This document shows positions 1 to 6,690 of a DNA stretch of 13,602 nucleotides, piece by piece. Both the position numbers and the translations under genes were made by a program. Location: positions 1-13,602 of the forward strand of contig JAOUDE010000030.1 of NCBI GenBank assembly GCA_029859455.1, given 5' to 3'. The notes under the pieces were generated by a model. The model was not told the origin of the DNA and made no database searches. It worked only from the letters and a program-made list of their open reading frames with translations. The stretch comes from Ignavibacteria bacterium (GTDB lineage Bacteria; Bacteroidota; Ignavibacteria; UBA10030; UBA6906). Position 1 is the stretch's first letter. Each line of letters opens with the position of its first letter.

Positions 1-39
1 CCAGCGTTCGTCCTGAGCCAGGATCAAACTCTCCGTTGT
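1..39 (-). rRNA. rrs: 16S ribosomal RNA, 5' end (partial)
   Basis: Read on the minus strand, positions 32 to 13 give AGAGTTTGATCCTGGCTCAG, the universal bacterial 16S start (the 27F primer site). It is followed by GACGAACGCTGG up to the window edge. By comparison with E. coli and Bacillus, the mature 5' end should lie 7-8 bases before AGAG, near position 39-40; that end is approximate. Only about 39 bases of the gene are inside the window. The form GACGAACGCTGG is shared by many phyla, whereas typical Bacteroidetes read GATGAACGCTAG, so this weakly argues against Bacteroidetes proper. The gene lies in the same direction as the envelope operon to its right. Confidence 0.97.
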
Positions 40-75
40 AAGTTTTTTTCAAACTTGCATCTTCGAGTCTGAAAA

Positions 76-105
76 TGTCCCGCCGATCCGAAGATCAACA
101 GGACA
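76..105 (-). other. Leader RNA hairpin: 13-bp stem, UUCG tetraloop
   Basis: On the minus strand the arm TGTCCTGTTGATC, the loop TTCG and the arm GATCGGCGGGACA form an uninterrupted 13-bp RNA stem with three G-U pairs. The loop is the extra-stable cUUCGg type. As plus-strand RNA the three wobble positions would become A-C mismatches, so the structure belongs to the minus-strand rRNA transcript. It lies between boxA and 16S. It may help processing, nucleate folding or protect the precursor; its exact role cannot be read from the sequence. Confidence 0.75.
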
Positions 106-147
106 AGGTTGGGTTGCTCTTGTAAATTGACTTTGGCTATGCACACT

Positions 148-162
148 AGTTTTCAAAGAACA
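148..162 (-). promoter_or_regulatory. boxA-like antitermination element
   Basis: The minus strand reads TGTTCTTTGAAAACT. This closely resembles the boxA element of rRNA leaders (E. coli TGCTCTTTAACA; Bacillus leaders have a near-identical TGTTCTTTGAAAACT). BoxA RNA is bound by NusB-NusE to build the rRNA antitermination complex. Its position, about 40 bases after the predicted start site and about 110 before 16S, fits this role. Function is inferred from similarity and position. Confidence 0.75.
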
Positions 163-205
163 TGATCTTAACCTCAAGACCATTCCGCGTTTTCAGCGGG
201 TTTTA

Positions 206-234
206 AATATAACAACAAATTGTTGTGATGTCAA
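206..234 (-). promoter_or_regulatory. Main rrn promoter (sigma-70 type)
   Basis: On the minus strand TTGACA (229-234) and TATATT (206-211) are separated by exactly 17 bases: a consensus -35 and a five-of-six -10. The start site should lie near 200, followed by an AAAACCCGC discriminator region. It is upstream of the boxA element and 16S in the correct direction. The spacer contains a perfect inverted repeat, described separately. The same -35, spacing and -10 recur before ybaB. Confidence 0.82.
212..226. repeat. Perfect inverted repeat inside the rrn promoter spacer
   Basis: ACAACAA and TTGTTGT, 7-base arms around a single central A, fill 15 of the 17 spacer bases between the -35 and -10 boxes. 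A dyad in this place could be the binding site of a dimeric regulator that blocks or, by altering spacer geometry, activates RNA polymerase. It could also be chance in an AT-rich stretch. No regulator gene in the window points to it. Confidence 0.6.
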
Positions 235-275
235 CTACCAGAGGAAAGATTGTCGCAGTCCGGCAGAAATCTAAA

Positions 276-290
276 ACCCGTTAGGCGGGT
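276..290 (-). terminator. Possible weak terminator after surE
   Basis: On the minus strand ACCCG, a five-base loop and CGGGT form a short GC-rich hairpin followed by TTTTAGATTTCT (bases 275 down to about 264). It is about 50 bases after the surE stop and ahead of the main rrn promoter, where an end to the envelope operon is expected. The stem is only 5 bp and the T-tract is broken, so termination may be partial. Confidence 0.35.
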
Positions 291-295
291 GGACA

Positions 296-323
296 AATAT
301 AGCAGATCAGGATTGAAAAGCAA
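296..323 (-). promoter_or_regulatory. Possible upstream rrn promoter (P1)
   Basis: On the minus strand TTGCTT (318-323) and TATATT (296-301) are separated by 16 bases. The -10 is identical to that of the main promoter 90 bases downstream, and many rRNA operons have tandem promoters. The -35 is weak (TTG only). The predicted start would fall in the terminator-like hairpin, so at most one of the two readings may be right. Confidence 0.3.
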
Positions 324-341
324 CAGCCTCAAGGACTATTT

Positions 342-1151
342 TCATCCCTTCCCGAGCCCCTCAATCCCCCATTCCTTCATGCGGGCCAGCATATCCCCGT
401 CGGTCAACTCATAATGAATCGGCGTGACGGAAACATACTTGTTTCTGATCGCAATCTGATCGGTATCATCATCAGAATCGGTGACCATCATTCGCCCGGT
501 GAGCCAGAAATACTCCCTGTTGGCAGGGTCGCGCCGGACATCAAACTTATCCTCCCACCGGGAATTCCCCTGCCTCGTGAGACGAACTCCCGCGATCTCA
601 CCTTCCGTGACGGCAGGAATATTGACGTTCAGCAGTGTCCCTTCCGGCAGACCATGTTCAGCAACGGTCACCGCAAGCCGGGCGGCGAATTTCGCCGCGT
701 AAGAAAAATCAGCATCCTGATACGTCGTCAGAGAAAAGGCGATCGACGGGATCCCGAGAATCGTTCCTTCGGTCGCAGCAGATACGGTCCCGGAGTAAAG
801 TATGTTCACCGCTGTATTCGATCCGTGATTGATGCCGGAAAGAACCAGATCAGGCGGCGACTCCATCAATACCTTGACGCCAAGTTTCACCGCGTCCGCC
901 GGCGTCCCTTCGACAGCATGACCGAAGAACTCACCGTTCTTCCGGAACGGAACCACGCGCAGCGGGTAGTTCATGGTGATCGCGTGGCCGACCGCGCTCT
1001 GCTGTTTGTCGGGCGCCACAACGGTGACGTCAGCAATTTTCCTGACTTCCTGTACCAGCGCATACAGGCCGGACGCGTCGATTCCGTCATCATTGGCAAC
1101 AAGCACACGGAGCCTCCCGGCTCTCTTCTTCTCCACGGTACCATTCCCCAT
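342..1151 (-). CDS. surE: 5'/3'-nucleotidase SurE
   Basis: SurE removes phosphate from nucleoside 5'- and 3'-monophosphates in the cytoplasm using a divalent metal, and is linked to stationary-phase survival. The 269-residue product has the family layout: VLVANDDGID near the N terminus with metal ligands D21 and D22, the APDKQQSAVGHAIT segment with ligand S52, and LSGINHGSN with ligand N108, followed by the YSGTVSAA helix. The length is normal (about 250-270). The ATG at 1151 sits two bases after the panB stop, so the genes are probably translationally coupled. It is the last gene of the minus-strand operon; a short hairpin and the rrn promoters follow. The first 12 or so residues are a lysine- and arginine-rich extension before the core fold. 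Confidence 0.95.
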   Translation of the reverse strand: MGNGTVEKKRAGRLRVLVANDDGIDASGLYALVQEVRKIADVTVVAPDKQQSAVGHAITMNYPLRVVPFRKNGEFFGHAVEGTPADAVKLGVKVLMESPPDLVLSGINHGSNTAVNILYSGTVSAATEGTILGIPSIAFSLTTYQDADFSYAAKFAARLAVTVAEHGLPEGTLLNVNIPAVTEGEIAGVRLTRQGNSRWEDKFDVRRDPANREYFWLTGRMMVTDSDDDTDQIAIRNKYVSVTPIHYELTDGDMLARMKEWGIEGLGKG

Positions 1152-1153
1152 AA

Positions 1154-1999
1154 TCAGTAGCTCTCCCCTTTGGCAGGAAACCTGCCCCCTTTGACATCAT
1201 CGATGTACGAGCGGAACGCACCACGCATGACATCCGCCAGCTCAGAATACCGCCTGACAAACCTCGGCCGGAATTCTTCCGTCAGGCCAAGCATGTCAGA
1301 AACGACCAGGACCTGTCCGTCACAGTTCGGACCTGCGCCGATACCAATGGTTGGAATCGTCAGACTGTTTGAAACTCTCTTCGCAAGCTGTGCCGGGATT
1401 TTCTCCAGCACGATCGCAAAAACGCCCGCTTCTTCAAGAGCCATCGCATCACTCACAAGCGCGGCCGCTTCTTTCTTGTCCTGCGCCCGGACCTCGTAGG
1501 TCCCGAACTTGTTGATCGCCTGCGGTGTGAGGCCAAGGTGCCCCATCACAGGGATCCCGATCCGTACGAGATGCCTCACGATATCCGCGATGTACTCGCC
1601 CCCCTCCAGCTTGACCGCGCCCACACCAACCTCCTTCATCAACCTGCCACAGTTCCGGATCGCCTCGTCAACGCTGTTCTGGTATGACATGAACGGCATA
1701 TCGACAACAATCAGCGCATTCTTAACCGCTTTCTTGACCGCCTTGGCATGATAAATCATATCTTCCACGGTGACCGGCAATGTGGTCTCATGCCCCTGGA
1801 CGACGTTACCGACAGAATCACCGACGAGCACGATATCGATGCCGACCTGATCCAGCAGACGGGCGGTTAGATAGTCGTATCCGGTGAGCATCGCAATCTT
1901 CTCTCCGTTCTTCTTCATCGTCAGAACGGTCTTCGTGGTCACCACGCGGTGAAGACCTGCAGATTCTTCGTGGACTGCCTTTTTCTTACTTCTCGCCAT
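1154..1999 (-). CDS. panB: 3-methyl-2-oxobutanoate hydroxymethyltransferase (ketopantoate hydroxymethyltransferase)
   Basis: PanB transfers a hydroxymethyl group from 5,10-methylene-tetrahydrofolate to 2-oxoisovalerate, the first committed step of pantothenate and coenzyme A synthesis. The 281-residue product keeps the Mg-binding and catalytic positions: D61 in LVGDSVG (E. coli D45), D100 in VVDMPF (D84), K130 and E132 in VKLEGGEY (K112, E114), and E199 (E181). The QGHETTLPVTV and PVMGHLGLTPQ motifs are also present. The start was set at the ATG at 1999 (MARSKKK). The frame stays open to 2083, but that extra part lies within the preceding gene and has no family counterpart. With this start the gene overlaps the end of the lipM-like gene by 14 bases. 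No strong ribosome site is seen. No panC or panD is nearby. Confidence 0.95.
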   Translation of the reverse strand: MARSKKKAVHEESAGLHRVVTTKTVLTMKKNGEKIAMLTGYDYLTARLLDQVGIDIVLVGDSVGNVVQGHETTLPVTVEDMIYHAKAVKKAVKNALIVVDMPFMSYQNSVDEAIRNCGRLMKEVGVGAVKLEGGEYIADIVRHLVRIGIPVMGHLGLTPQAINKFGTYEVRAQDKKEAAALVSDAMALEEAGVFAIVLEKIPAQLAKRVSNSLTIPTIGIGAGPNCDGQVLVVSDMLGLTEEFRPRFVRRYSELADVMRGAFRSYIDDVKGGRFPAKGESY

Positions 2000-2768
2000 C
2001 GTTGATACCCGGTGCTGTGAATGACAAACGATTCTCTTCGACCCCCAGGACCTGATCAAATCCGACCCTGAGAGCTGCTGCAAGACGGCCGGTATCTATT
2101 CTGCCCCCCGTCACCTCCGACAGATCGGTCGTCCTGGAGGCAAGGTCTCCTCTGATCCTTTCCCGCATCCCTTCATCTTTCAGAACGAGATACCCCGCCA
2201 GGTTCCTGTGGGCCGGGCCGCAGAGTATGGAGCCGTGCTGCAGAATCACGGCATGCTCACCGCTCCCGTACCGCCGCTGGGCACTGCCGATCAGCTTCTT
2301 CCCGTTCCAGGAAACCTCATAACGGGCTGTACTCGAGAAACAGGGAATCGAGGATGCGCTCCGGTACAGCGTGCTGAAGTCCGATTGCGACCGTTCAAGC
2401 AGCGCCTCAACTCCGAACTCCCTGAGGCCGGCCCTGAGTGCTTCTCCAATCTCATGATAGGCCTGCGATATGCTTCGCCCGCGCGCCGTGGTGACAAAGC
2501 AATAGGTCAGCTCCTCAGCGTGCAGAATCGCCCGCCCCCCCGTTGGACGACGTACAATATCGATCCCGTCCGCCCGACACGCTTCCTGATCTATCTCAGA
2601 AGGATCCTGATGCCTCCCGAGCGAAATCGCCCATGGTTTCCATGTGTAAACCCTCAGCGTAGGTCCATGCTCACCCCGGAGAATGCCGCGGGCAAGGGAC
2701 TGGTCGAGTTCCATATTCCGGACTCCGGGGCATGGCCCCGAATCCAGGAATCGCAGCTTGTTGTCCAT
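1986..2768 (-). CDS. lipM: Octanoyl-ACP:protein transferase, LipM type (biotin/lipoate A/B ligase family)
   Basis: The 260-residue product belongs to the lipoate/biotin ligase fold. RRPTGGRAILH (73-83) is the ligand-binding motif, K158 in KKLIGSAQRR is the conserved lysine, and QHGSI follows. A cysteine, C143 in SIPCFSSTARYEV, lies where Bacillus LipM has its acyl-thioester cysteine. That favours transfer of octanoate from acyl carrier protein to lipoyl domains over ATP-dependent ligation by LplA. A downstream LipA would then insert sulfur. The ATG at 2768 is three bases after the lpxA stop, and the end overlaps panB by 14 bases. A LplA-like ligase or LipL-like amidotransferase remains possible. 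The family call is firm; the LipM subtype rests on the cysteine motif. Confidence 0.8.
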   Translation of the reverse strand: MDNKLRFLDSGPCPGVRNMELDQSLARGILRGEHGPTLRVYTWKPWAISLGRHQDPSEIDQEACRADGIDIVRRPTGGRAILHAEELTYCFVTTARGRSISQAYHEIGEALRAGLREFGVEALLERSQSDFSTLYRSASSIPCFSSTARYEVSWNGKKLIGSAQRRYGSGEHAVILQHGSILCGPAHRNLAGYLVLKDEGMRERIRGDLASRTTDLSEVTGGRIDTGRLAAALRVGFDQVLGVEENRLSFTAPGINDGEK

Positions 2769-2771
2769 TAG

Positions 2772-3572
2772 TTATTTGAGAAAGCGGGGGCCGCTGAGGA
2801 TTCCGCGGCTGCTGTTTTTCGTGAACTCGATCACCCTCTGAACCTCCGCCACCGTCGCAAGCTCTTCGGCTTCAAGGATCCTTGCCACCGCCTGAGATAC
2901 ATTCAGATTGGATTTGTACAGAATTCCGTATGCCTTGTCGAGAGCGGCGATCGTTTCCGCCTTGAACCCTCTCCGGCGGAGCCCGATTGAATTCAGTCCC
3001 TGGAAAATCAGCGGCTCATGACCTGCCAAAATGAAAGGAGGAACATCCTTCGGGACCCTGAGGCCGCCACCGATCATCGAATGTTCCCCGATTCTGACAA
3101 ACTGGTGCACCGGCGTGATTCCCCCGATCACCGCGTAGTCACCAATCTCACAGTGTCCTGCCAGCATTGCAGCATTGGAGAGAATGACGTGATCCCCGAG
3201 GATGCAATCATGGGCGATATGCACATAGCCCATCAGGAGGACATCCGCCCCGATCACTGTTTTCCCGCTTTCCCCCGTCCCCCGGTGGATCGTGGCGTAT
3301 TCCCTGATAACCGTCCTTGGACCAATTTCACAGGTGGTCGGTTCGCCGGCGTACTTGAGATCCTGCGGTTCATGTCCAACCACGGCGCCGTGGTGGATCC
3401 TGCAGTCCTTACCGATGGATGTCCCGGTCGCGATCAGGGCATTTGCGCCGATCTGACAGTTGTCCCCGATGACAACTCCGTCCTCTACTATACTAAAGGG
3501 TCCGATCGACACATTCATTCCGAGCTGTGCGCGCGGGTTTACGATTGACTGAGAATGGATCTGTGTGCTCAT
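2772..3572 (-). CDS. lpxA: UDP-N-acetylglucosamine O-acyltransferase (LpxA)
   Basis: LpxA attaches a 3-hydroxyacyl chain from ACP to the 3-OH of UDP-GlcNAc, the first step of lipid A synthesis in the cytoplasm. The 266-residue protein is a left-handed parallel beta-helix of hexapeptide repeats (about residues 5-185) with a helical C-terminal domain. VHIAHDC holds H118 and the catalytic base H121 (E. coli H122, H125); AMLAGH and TPVHQF supply the other conserved histidines. The glycine at the acyl-length position of E. coli LpxA (G173) is kept in SMIGGG, suggesting a long acyl chain. The ATG at 3572 (MSTQIHS) was chosen because it gives the family N terminus; the frame runs open to 3662 but that part overlaps lpxC-fabZ. 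There is a 43-base gap after lpxC-fabZ. Confidence 0.95.
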   Translation of the reverse strand: MSTQIHSQSIVNPRAQLGMNVSIGPFSIVEDGVVIGDNCQIGANALIATGTSIGKDCRIHHGAVVGHEPQDLKYAGEPTTCEIGPRTVIREYATIHRGTGESGKTVIGADVLLMGYVHIAHDCILGDHVILSNAAMLAGHCEIGDYAVIGGITPVHQFVRIGEHSMIGGGLRVPKDVPPFILAGHEPLIFQGLNSIGLRRRGFKAETIAALDKAYGILYKSNLNVSQAVARILEAEELATVAEVQRVIEFTKNSSRGILSGPRFLK

Positions 3573-3615
3573 AGTGTGTTCACGATTGCTGTGATAGGAT
3601 TGATGATTCCGGGGT

Positions 3616-5043
3616 TCAGGCTGATCCGTTTGCCCCCGGGTCACTCCCGGCACGGTCGACAATCGAGGCCATCATTTCGGCCTCGGCGACAAGGTGGCCA
3701 TCGACGAATGCCTTGCCATTCATCTGACACACCCTGCTCCTGCGGTTGACCATCTGGAGTTCATAGACAAGCTGATCACCGGGAATGACCGGTTTCCTGA
3801 ATTTCGCATTGTTGATCCCCATAAAATAGACGAGCTTGTCACCCGGGTTCTCTGTTCCGTTCAGCAGAAGAATGCCCCCGGTCTGGGCCATCCCCTCGAG
3901 GATCAGGACGCCGGGCATGATCGGCTGACCCGGAAAGTGGCCCTGGAAGAACGGCTCGTTCACGGAGATATTTTTCAGACCGACAATCCGCTCGTCCATT
4001 TTGAAATCGGTGATCCGGTCCACAAGGAGGAAGGGGTACCGGTGTGGCAGGATCTGCTTGATCGCGTTGATGTCAAACACGATCCCTTCTTTCCGTTCAT
4101 GCTGGTATTTCCTCACCAACTTTTTCTGCTGGTACAGCTTCCGGATCTTTCTGGCAAACTCAATATTGCTCGCGTGACCGGGCCTCGCGGCGAGGATCTG
4201 CGCCTTGATCGGTACACCGATGAGAGCCAGATCACCGACCATATCGAGAAGTTTATGGCGCGCAGGCTCGTTCGGGAAAAGGAGCGGACGGTTGTTGAGA
4301 ACACCTGTCGCACCGAGGATCACGGAGTCCTTGATCCCGAGTTTCTTTGAGATCCGTTTCAACTCGGTTGTCGTCAGATCCCGGTCCACAATCACGATGG
4401 CATTGTTCAGGTTTCCTCCCCGTATCAACCCCTGGTCATGCAGCGTCTCCACCTCATGGAGGAAACAGAACGTTCTGCAGGGTGCGAACTCGGTCACAAA
4501 CTCCCGCTCGAGGTCGAACAGCCCCGTGTGCTGACTTCCGAGTGCGGGGTTGTGATAATCAACCATCACCGTAATCCGGTAGTCGTCGGTCGGAAGAGCG
4601 ACGATGTCGACCCCTTTTTCGTCGTTCCTGTATCGGACCGGCTGATCGATAATCAGGTAATCCTTTGCGGCGTTCTGACGCTCAAGCCCCGCCCTGAGGA
4701 GAACATCCACGAACGGTTTTGCGCTCCCGTCCCCCACCGGGGGTTCGTGTGCGTCCAGCTCAATGATCACATTATCGATCTGAAGGCCGACGATCGCCGC
4801 GAGGACATGCTCTACCGTATGAATTTTCGCTTCTCCGATCCCGATGGTGGTCCCGCGCGAGATGTCAACGACATGATCGACAACCGCAGGTACTTCAGGA
4901 GATCCCCCGAGGTCCGTCCGCCGGAACCTGATTCCGGTTCCCTCCGATGCAGGGTGAAGAGTCATCCGAGTAACGCTTCCGGTGTGGAGCCCCGTTCCCT
5001 CGATCGTCACCGCGCGTTTGATTGTCCGCTGTTGTTCAAGCAT
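3616..5043 (-). CDS. lpxC/fabZ: Fused LpxC deacetylase / FabZ 3-hydroxyacyl-ACP dehydratase
   Basis: This is one 475-residue frame with two enzymes. Residues 1 to about 310 are LpxC, the zinc deacetylase that commits UDP-3-O-acyl-GlcNAc to lipid A: HTVEHVLAA carries E78 and Zn ligand H79, ARHKLLDMVGD carries H263 and D267, and H290 in RPGHASN is the catalytic histidine. Residues about 320-475 are FabZ, which dehydrates 3-hydroxyacyl-ACP in fatty acid synthesis: ILPHRYPFLLVDR, then FFQGHFPGQPIMPG with H369, and E383 in ILEGMAQ. Both active sites look intact. The two enzymes compete for 3-hydroxyacyl-ACP, so fusion may balance lipid A against phospholipid. Such fusions are known in Bacteroidetes and Chlorobi. 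The ATG at 5043 lies nine bases after the lpxD stop. Confidence 0.96.
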   Translation of the reverse strand: MLEQQRTIKRAVTIEGTGLHTGSVTRMTLHPASEGTGIRFRRTDLGGSPEVPAVVDHVVDISRGTTIGIGEAKIHTVEHVLAAIVGLQIDNVIIELDAHEPPVGDGSAKPFVDVLLRAGLERQNAAKDYLIIDQPVRYRNDEKGVDIVALPTDDYRITVMVDYHNPALGSQHTGLFDLEREFVTEFAPCRTFCFLHEVETLHDQGLIRGGNLNNAIVIVDRDLTTTELKRISKKLGIKDSVILGATGVLNNRPLLFPNEPARHKLLDMVGDLALIGVPIKAQILAARPGHASNIEFARKIRKLYQQKKLVRKYQHERKEGIVFDINAIKQILPHRYPFLLVDRITDFKMDERIVGLKNISVNEPFFQGHFPGQPIMPGVLILEGMAQTGGILLLNGTENPGDKLVYFMGINNAKFRKPVIPGDQLVYELQMVNRRSRVCQMNGKAFVDGHLVAEAEMMASIVDRAGSDPGANGSA

Positions 5044-5052
5044 ACGATACTC

Positions 5053-6150
5053 TCATGATCTGGGATTCCCTGATGGTGGTTCTGTTTCGGACCTGAGTTC
5101 ATCAAGCCGCTCTTCCAGCACCGTGATCGCTTGTTTCAACTTCCTGACCGTTTCGAGAAGATCCGGAATCTGACCAAGAGCCCCCTGCACACGGAACGCC
5201 TCCCGCTGCTTCATCGCCGGAGAACCGAAGAGCGTCTGTCCCGGCTCGGTGACCGACCGGTGAATACCCGATTGAGCACCGATGCGTGTCCTCTCGGCAA
5301 TCGACAGATGACCTGTAATGCCGACCTGCCCCCCGATCATGGACCCTTTGCCGACTTTCGTGCTTCCTGAAATCCCGGACTGGGCAGCGATGACGATGTC
5401 CTCCCCGAGGACGACATTGTGTGCAACCTGGATAAGGTTATCCAGCTTGGTCCCTCTCTTGATTATGGTTTCTCCCATGGTGGCGCGGTCGACTGCACAG
5501 TTTGCGCCGATCTCGACATCATCTTCGATCACCACAATTCCAAGCTGCGGAATTTTCTCGTATGATCCGTCCTGTTTTGGCGCAAACCCGAAGCCATCCG
5601 CCCCGATGGTGGTTCCGGAATGGACGATGACACGTTTGCCGATCCTGCAATCTTCCCGGATCGTCACGTTATGATAGACAATGCTTTTCTCATCCAGAAC
5701 AACGCGGTCACACACGACAGTGTTATGACCGATCACCGCGTCATCACCAATGACCGCCTGTTCACCGATCACCACATGGGCACCAATCCGAACTCCCGAT
5801 CCAAGCCGTGCCGATTGTGCGACGACTGCCGTCGGATGTACTCCCGGTGGAAGCGGGTCAGGGGGAGGATTGAACCGGGCCATGACCCTGAGAAAGGCAA
5901 GATAGGGATCAGCGATCCTGAGAAGAGCGGGAGGTGTTTCCCGGGAGGCGAGTGAGGAAATATCCAGGTCGCGTGCGATGATGACGGCCGACGCCTGTGA
6001 ATTCCCGAGGTACTTTGCGTAACGGGGATTTGCGATGAACGAAACAGCCCCGGAAGTGGCGTGTTCAATCCGGTCGACCCGGTCGACCTCTATGCTTCCA
6101 TTCCCCTCAAGTTCCGCCCCCAGAAATGTGGCAAGCTCGCTGAGATTCAT
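5053..6150 (-). CDS. lpxD: UDP-3-O-acylglucosamine N-acyltransferase (LpxD)
   Basis: LpxD adds the second 3-hydroxyacyl chain, to the 2-amino group of UDP-3-O-acyl-glucosamine made by LpxC. The 365-residue protein has the family's uridine-binding N-terminal domain (about 1-100, including AVSFIANPRYAKYL), then a hexapeptide-repeat beta-helix (about 103-305). NLIQVAHNV contains the catalytic H244 (E. coli H239), and TTIGADGFGFAP is another family signature. Residues about 318-356 form a charged heptad-like helix. The ATG at 6150 is 18 bases after the second ompH gene, and only nine bases separate the end from lpxC-fabZ. The three lipid A enzymes are thus consecutive; lpxB and lpxK are not in the window. 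Confidence 0.96.
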   Translation of the reverse strand: MNLSELATFLGAELEGNGSIEVDRVDRIEHATSGAVSFIANPRYAKYLGNSQASAVIIARDLDISSLASRETPPALLRIADPYLAFLRVMARFNPPPDPLPPGVHPTAVVAQSARLGSGVRIGAHVVIGEQAVIGDDAVIGHNTVVCDRVVLDEKSIVYHNVTIREDCRIGKRVIVHSGTTIGADGFGFAPKQDGSYEKIPQLGIVVIEDDVEIGANCAVDRATMGETIIKRGTKLDNLIQVAHNVVLGEDIVIAAQSGISGSTKVGKGSMIGGQVGITGHLSIAERTRIGAQSGIHRSVTEPGQTLFGSPAMKQREAFRVQGALGQIPDLLETVRKLKQAITVLEERLDELRSETEPPSGNPRS

Positions 6151-6168
6151 TGGGTCCCGGTTTGACTT

Positions 6169-6690
6169 CTACTTTCCGAACGCCTGCATCCGCTCCAGCA
6201 CAACCTGTGTCAAATCATTCTCTTCATTGGAGTATAAAAGAAGGATCTCTCCGCTCTGATCGAAGATATAGTCGTAGCCGTCCTCGGTCGCAATATCCTC
6301 AAGGACCTGAAACAGCTTGTTCTGAATCGGCGTCATGACTTCATTCTGCTTCTGGAACAGCTCTCCGTTGGGACCGAATTTCTTCGTCCTGAAATCGTTG
6401 ATCTCGTTGTCCAGTCTCCGGAGCTCAGCCTCCGCATCAAGGCGTGACTGATCCGTCAGAATAAGCTTCTTCTTGTCGTACTCATCCAGTTTCTTCTTCC
6501 ACTCGGACTGCTTCTGCTGCAACTCCGATTCCCACTGGGATATCAGCGCATCAAGTGCCCGTTGTGCATCCTGAGCTTCCGGCAGGGCATCGAAAATCGC
6601 CTCCGAATTGACATGCCCGATCCTACCCTGAGAAACGGAAGGGACGGGAAGCAGGAGGACGAGGACCGGGATAAGAAGGGCAGCCCGCAT
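6169..6690 (-). CDS. OmpH/Skp-family periplasmic chaperone (second copy)
   Basis: The 173-residue product has a signal peptide (about residues 1-20, hydrophobic core LLIPVLVLLLPVP, cleavage near VSQ-GR). IGHVNSEAIFDALPEAQDAQ follows, the usual Skp/OmpH opening, then a long charged, lysine- and glutamate-rich coiled coil (about 45-135). It ends in DGYDYIFDQSGEILLLY and NDLTQVVLERM, the C-terminal part of the body domain. Skp trimers hold unfolded outer-membrane proteins in the periplasm and hand them to BamA. The start ATG shares one base with the stop of the preceding ompH copy (TAATG), so translation is likely coupled. It is clearly a paralogue of that gene, from an old tandem duplication of the kind common in FCB genomes. 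Confidence 0.9.
   Translation of the reverse strand: MRAALLIPVLVLLLPVPSVSQGRIGHVNSEAIFDALPEAQDAQRALDALISQWESELQQKQSEWKKKLDEYDKKKLILTDQSRLDAEAELRRLDNEINDFRTKKFGPNGELFQKQNEVMTPIQNKLFQVLEDIATEDGYDYIFDQSGEILLLYSNEENDLTQVVLERMQAFGK

Larger units (their letters stand above)
40..202 (-). other. rRNA operon leader (transcribed spacer before 16S)
   Basis: This is the stretch between the main rrn promoter and the mature 16S start, about 160 bases. It contains no reading frame of note. On the minus strand it holds, in order: a small hairpin near the probable transcript start (CCGC/GCGG arms at 185-188 and 196-199), a boxA-like element (148-162), a 13-bp UUCG hairpin (76-105), and a hairpin with arms AAGTTT at 40-45 and AAACTT at 51-56 directly before the 16S end. 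Such leaders normally carry antitermination signals and one half of a processing stem that pairs with the sequence after 16S. The partner of that stem would be outside the window. Confidence 0.8.

Noticed and set aside
414..1160. Long plus-strand open frame (248 codons) opposite surE
   Set aside because: It lies antisense to a gene with clear SurE motifs, is rich in arginine, has no recognisable domain and no ribosome site. It is a codon-bias shadow.
2000..2083. Longer N terminus for PanB starting at 2083
   Set aside because: The extra 28 residues lie inside the preceding gene and have no counterpart in PanB; the start at 1999 gives normal length.
3573..3662. Longer N terminus for LpxA starting at 3662
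   Set aside because: It overlaps the end of lpxC-fabZ and is low-quality sequence. MSTQIHS at 3572 gives the usual LpxA start.
3694..5058. Plus-strand frames opposite lpxC-fabZ (3694-4350 and 4438-5058)
   Set aside because: Both are antisense to the confirmed LpxC and FabZ domains and resemble no protein family I know.
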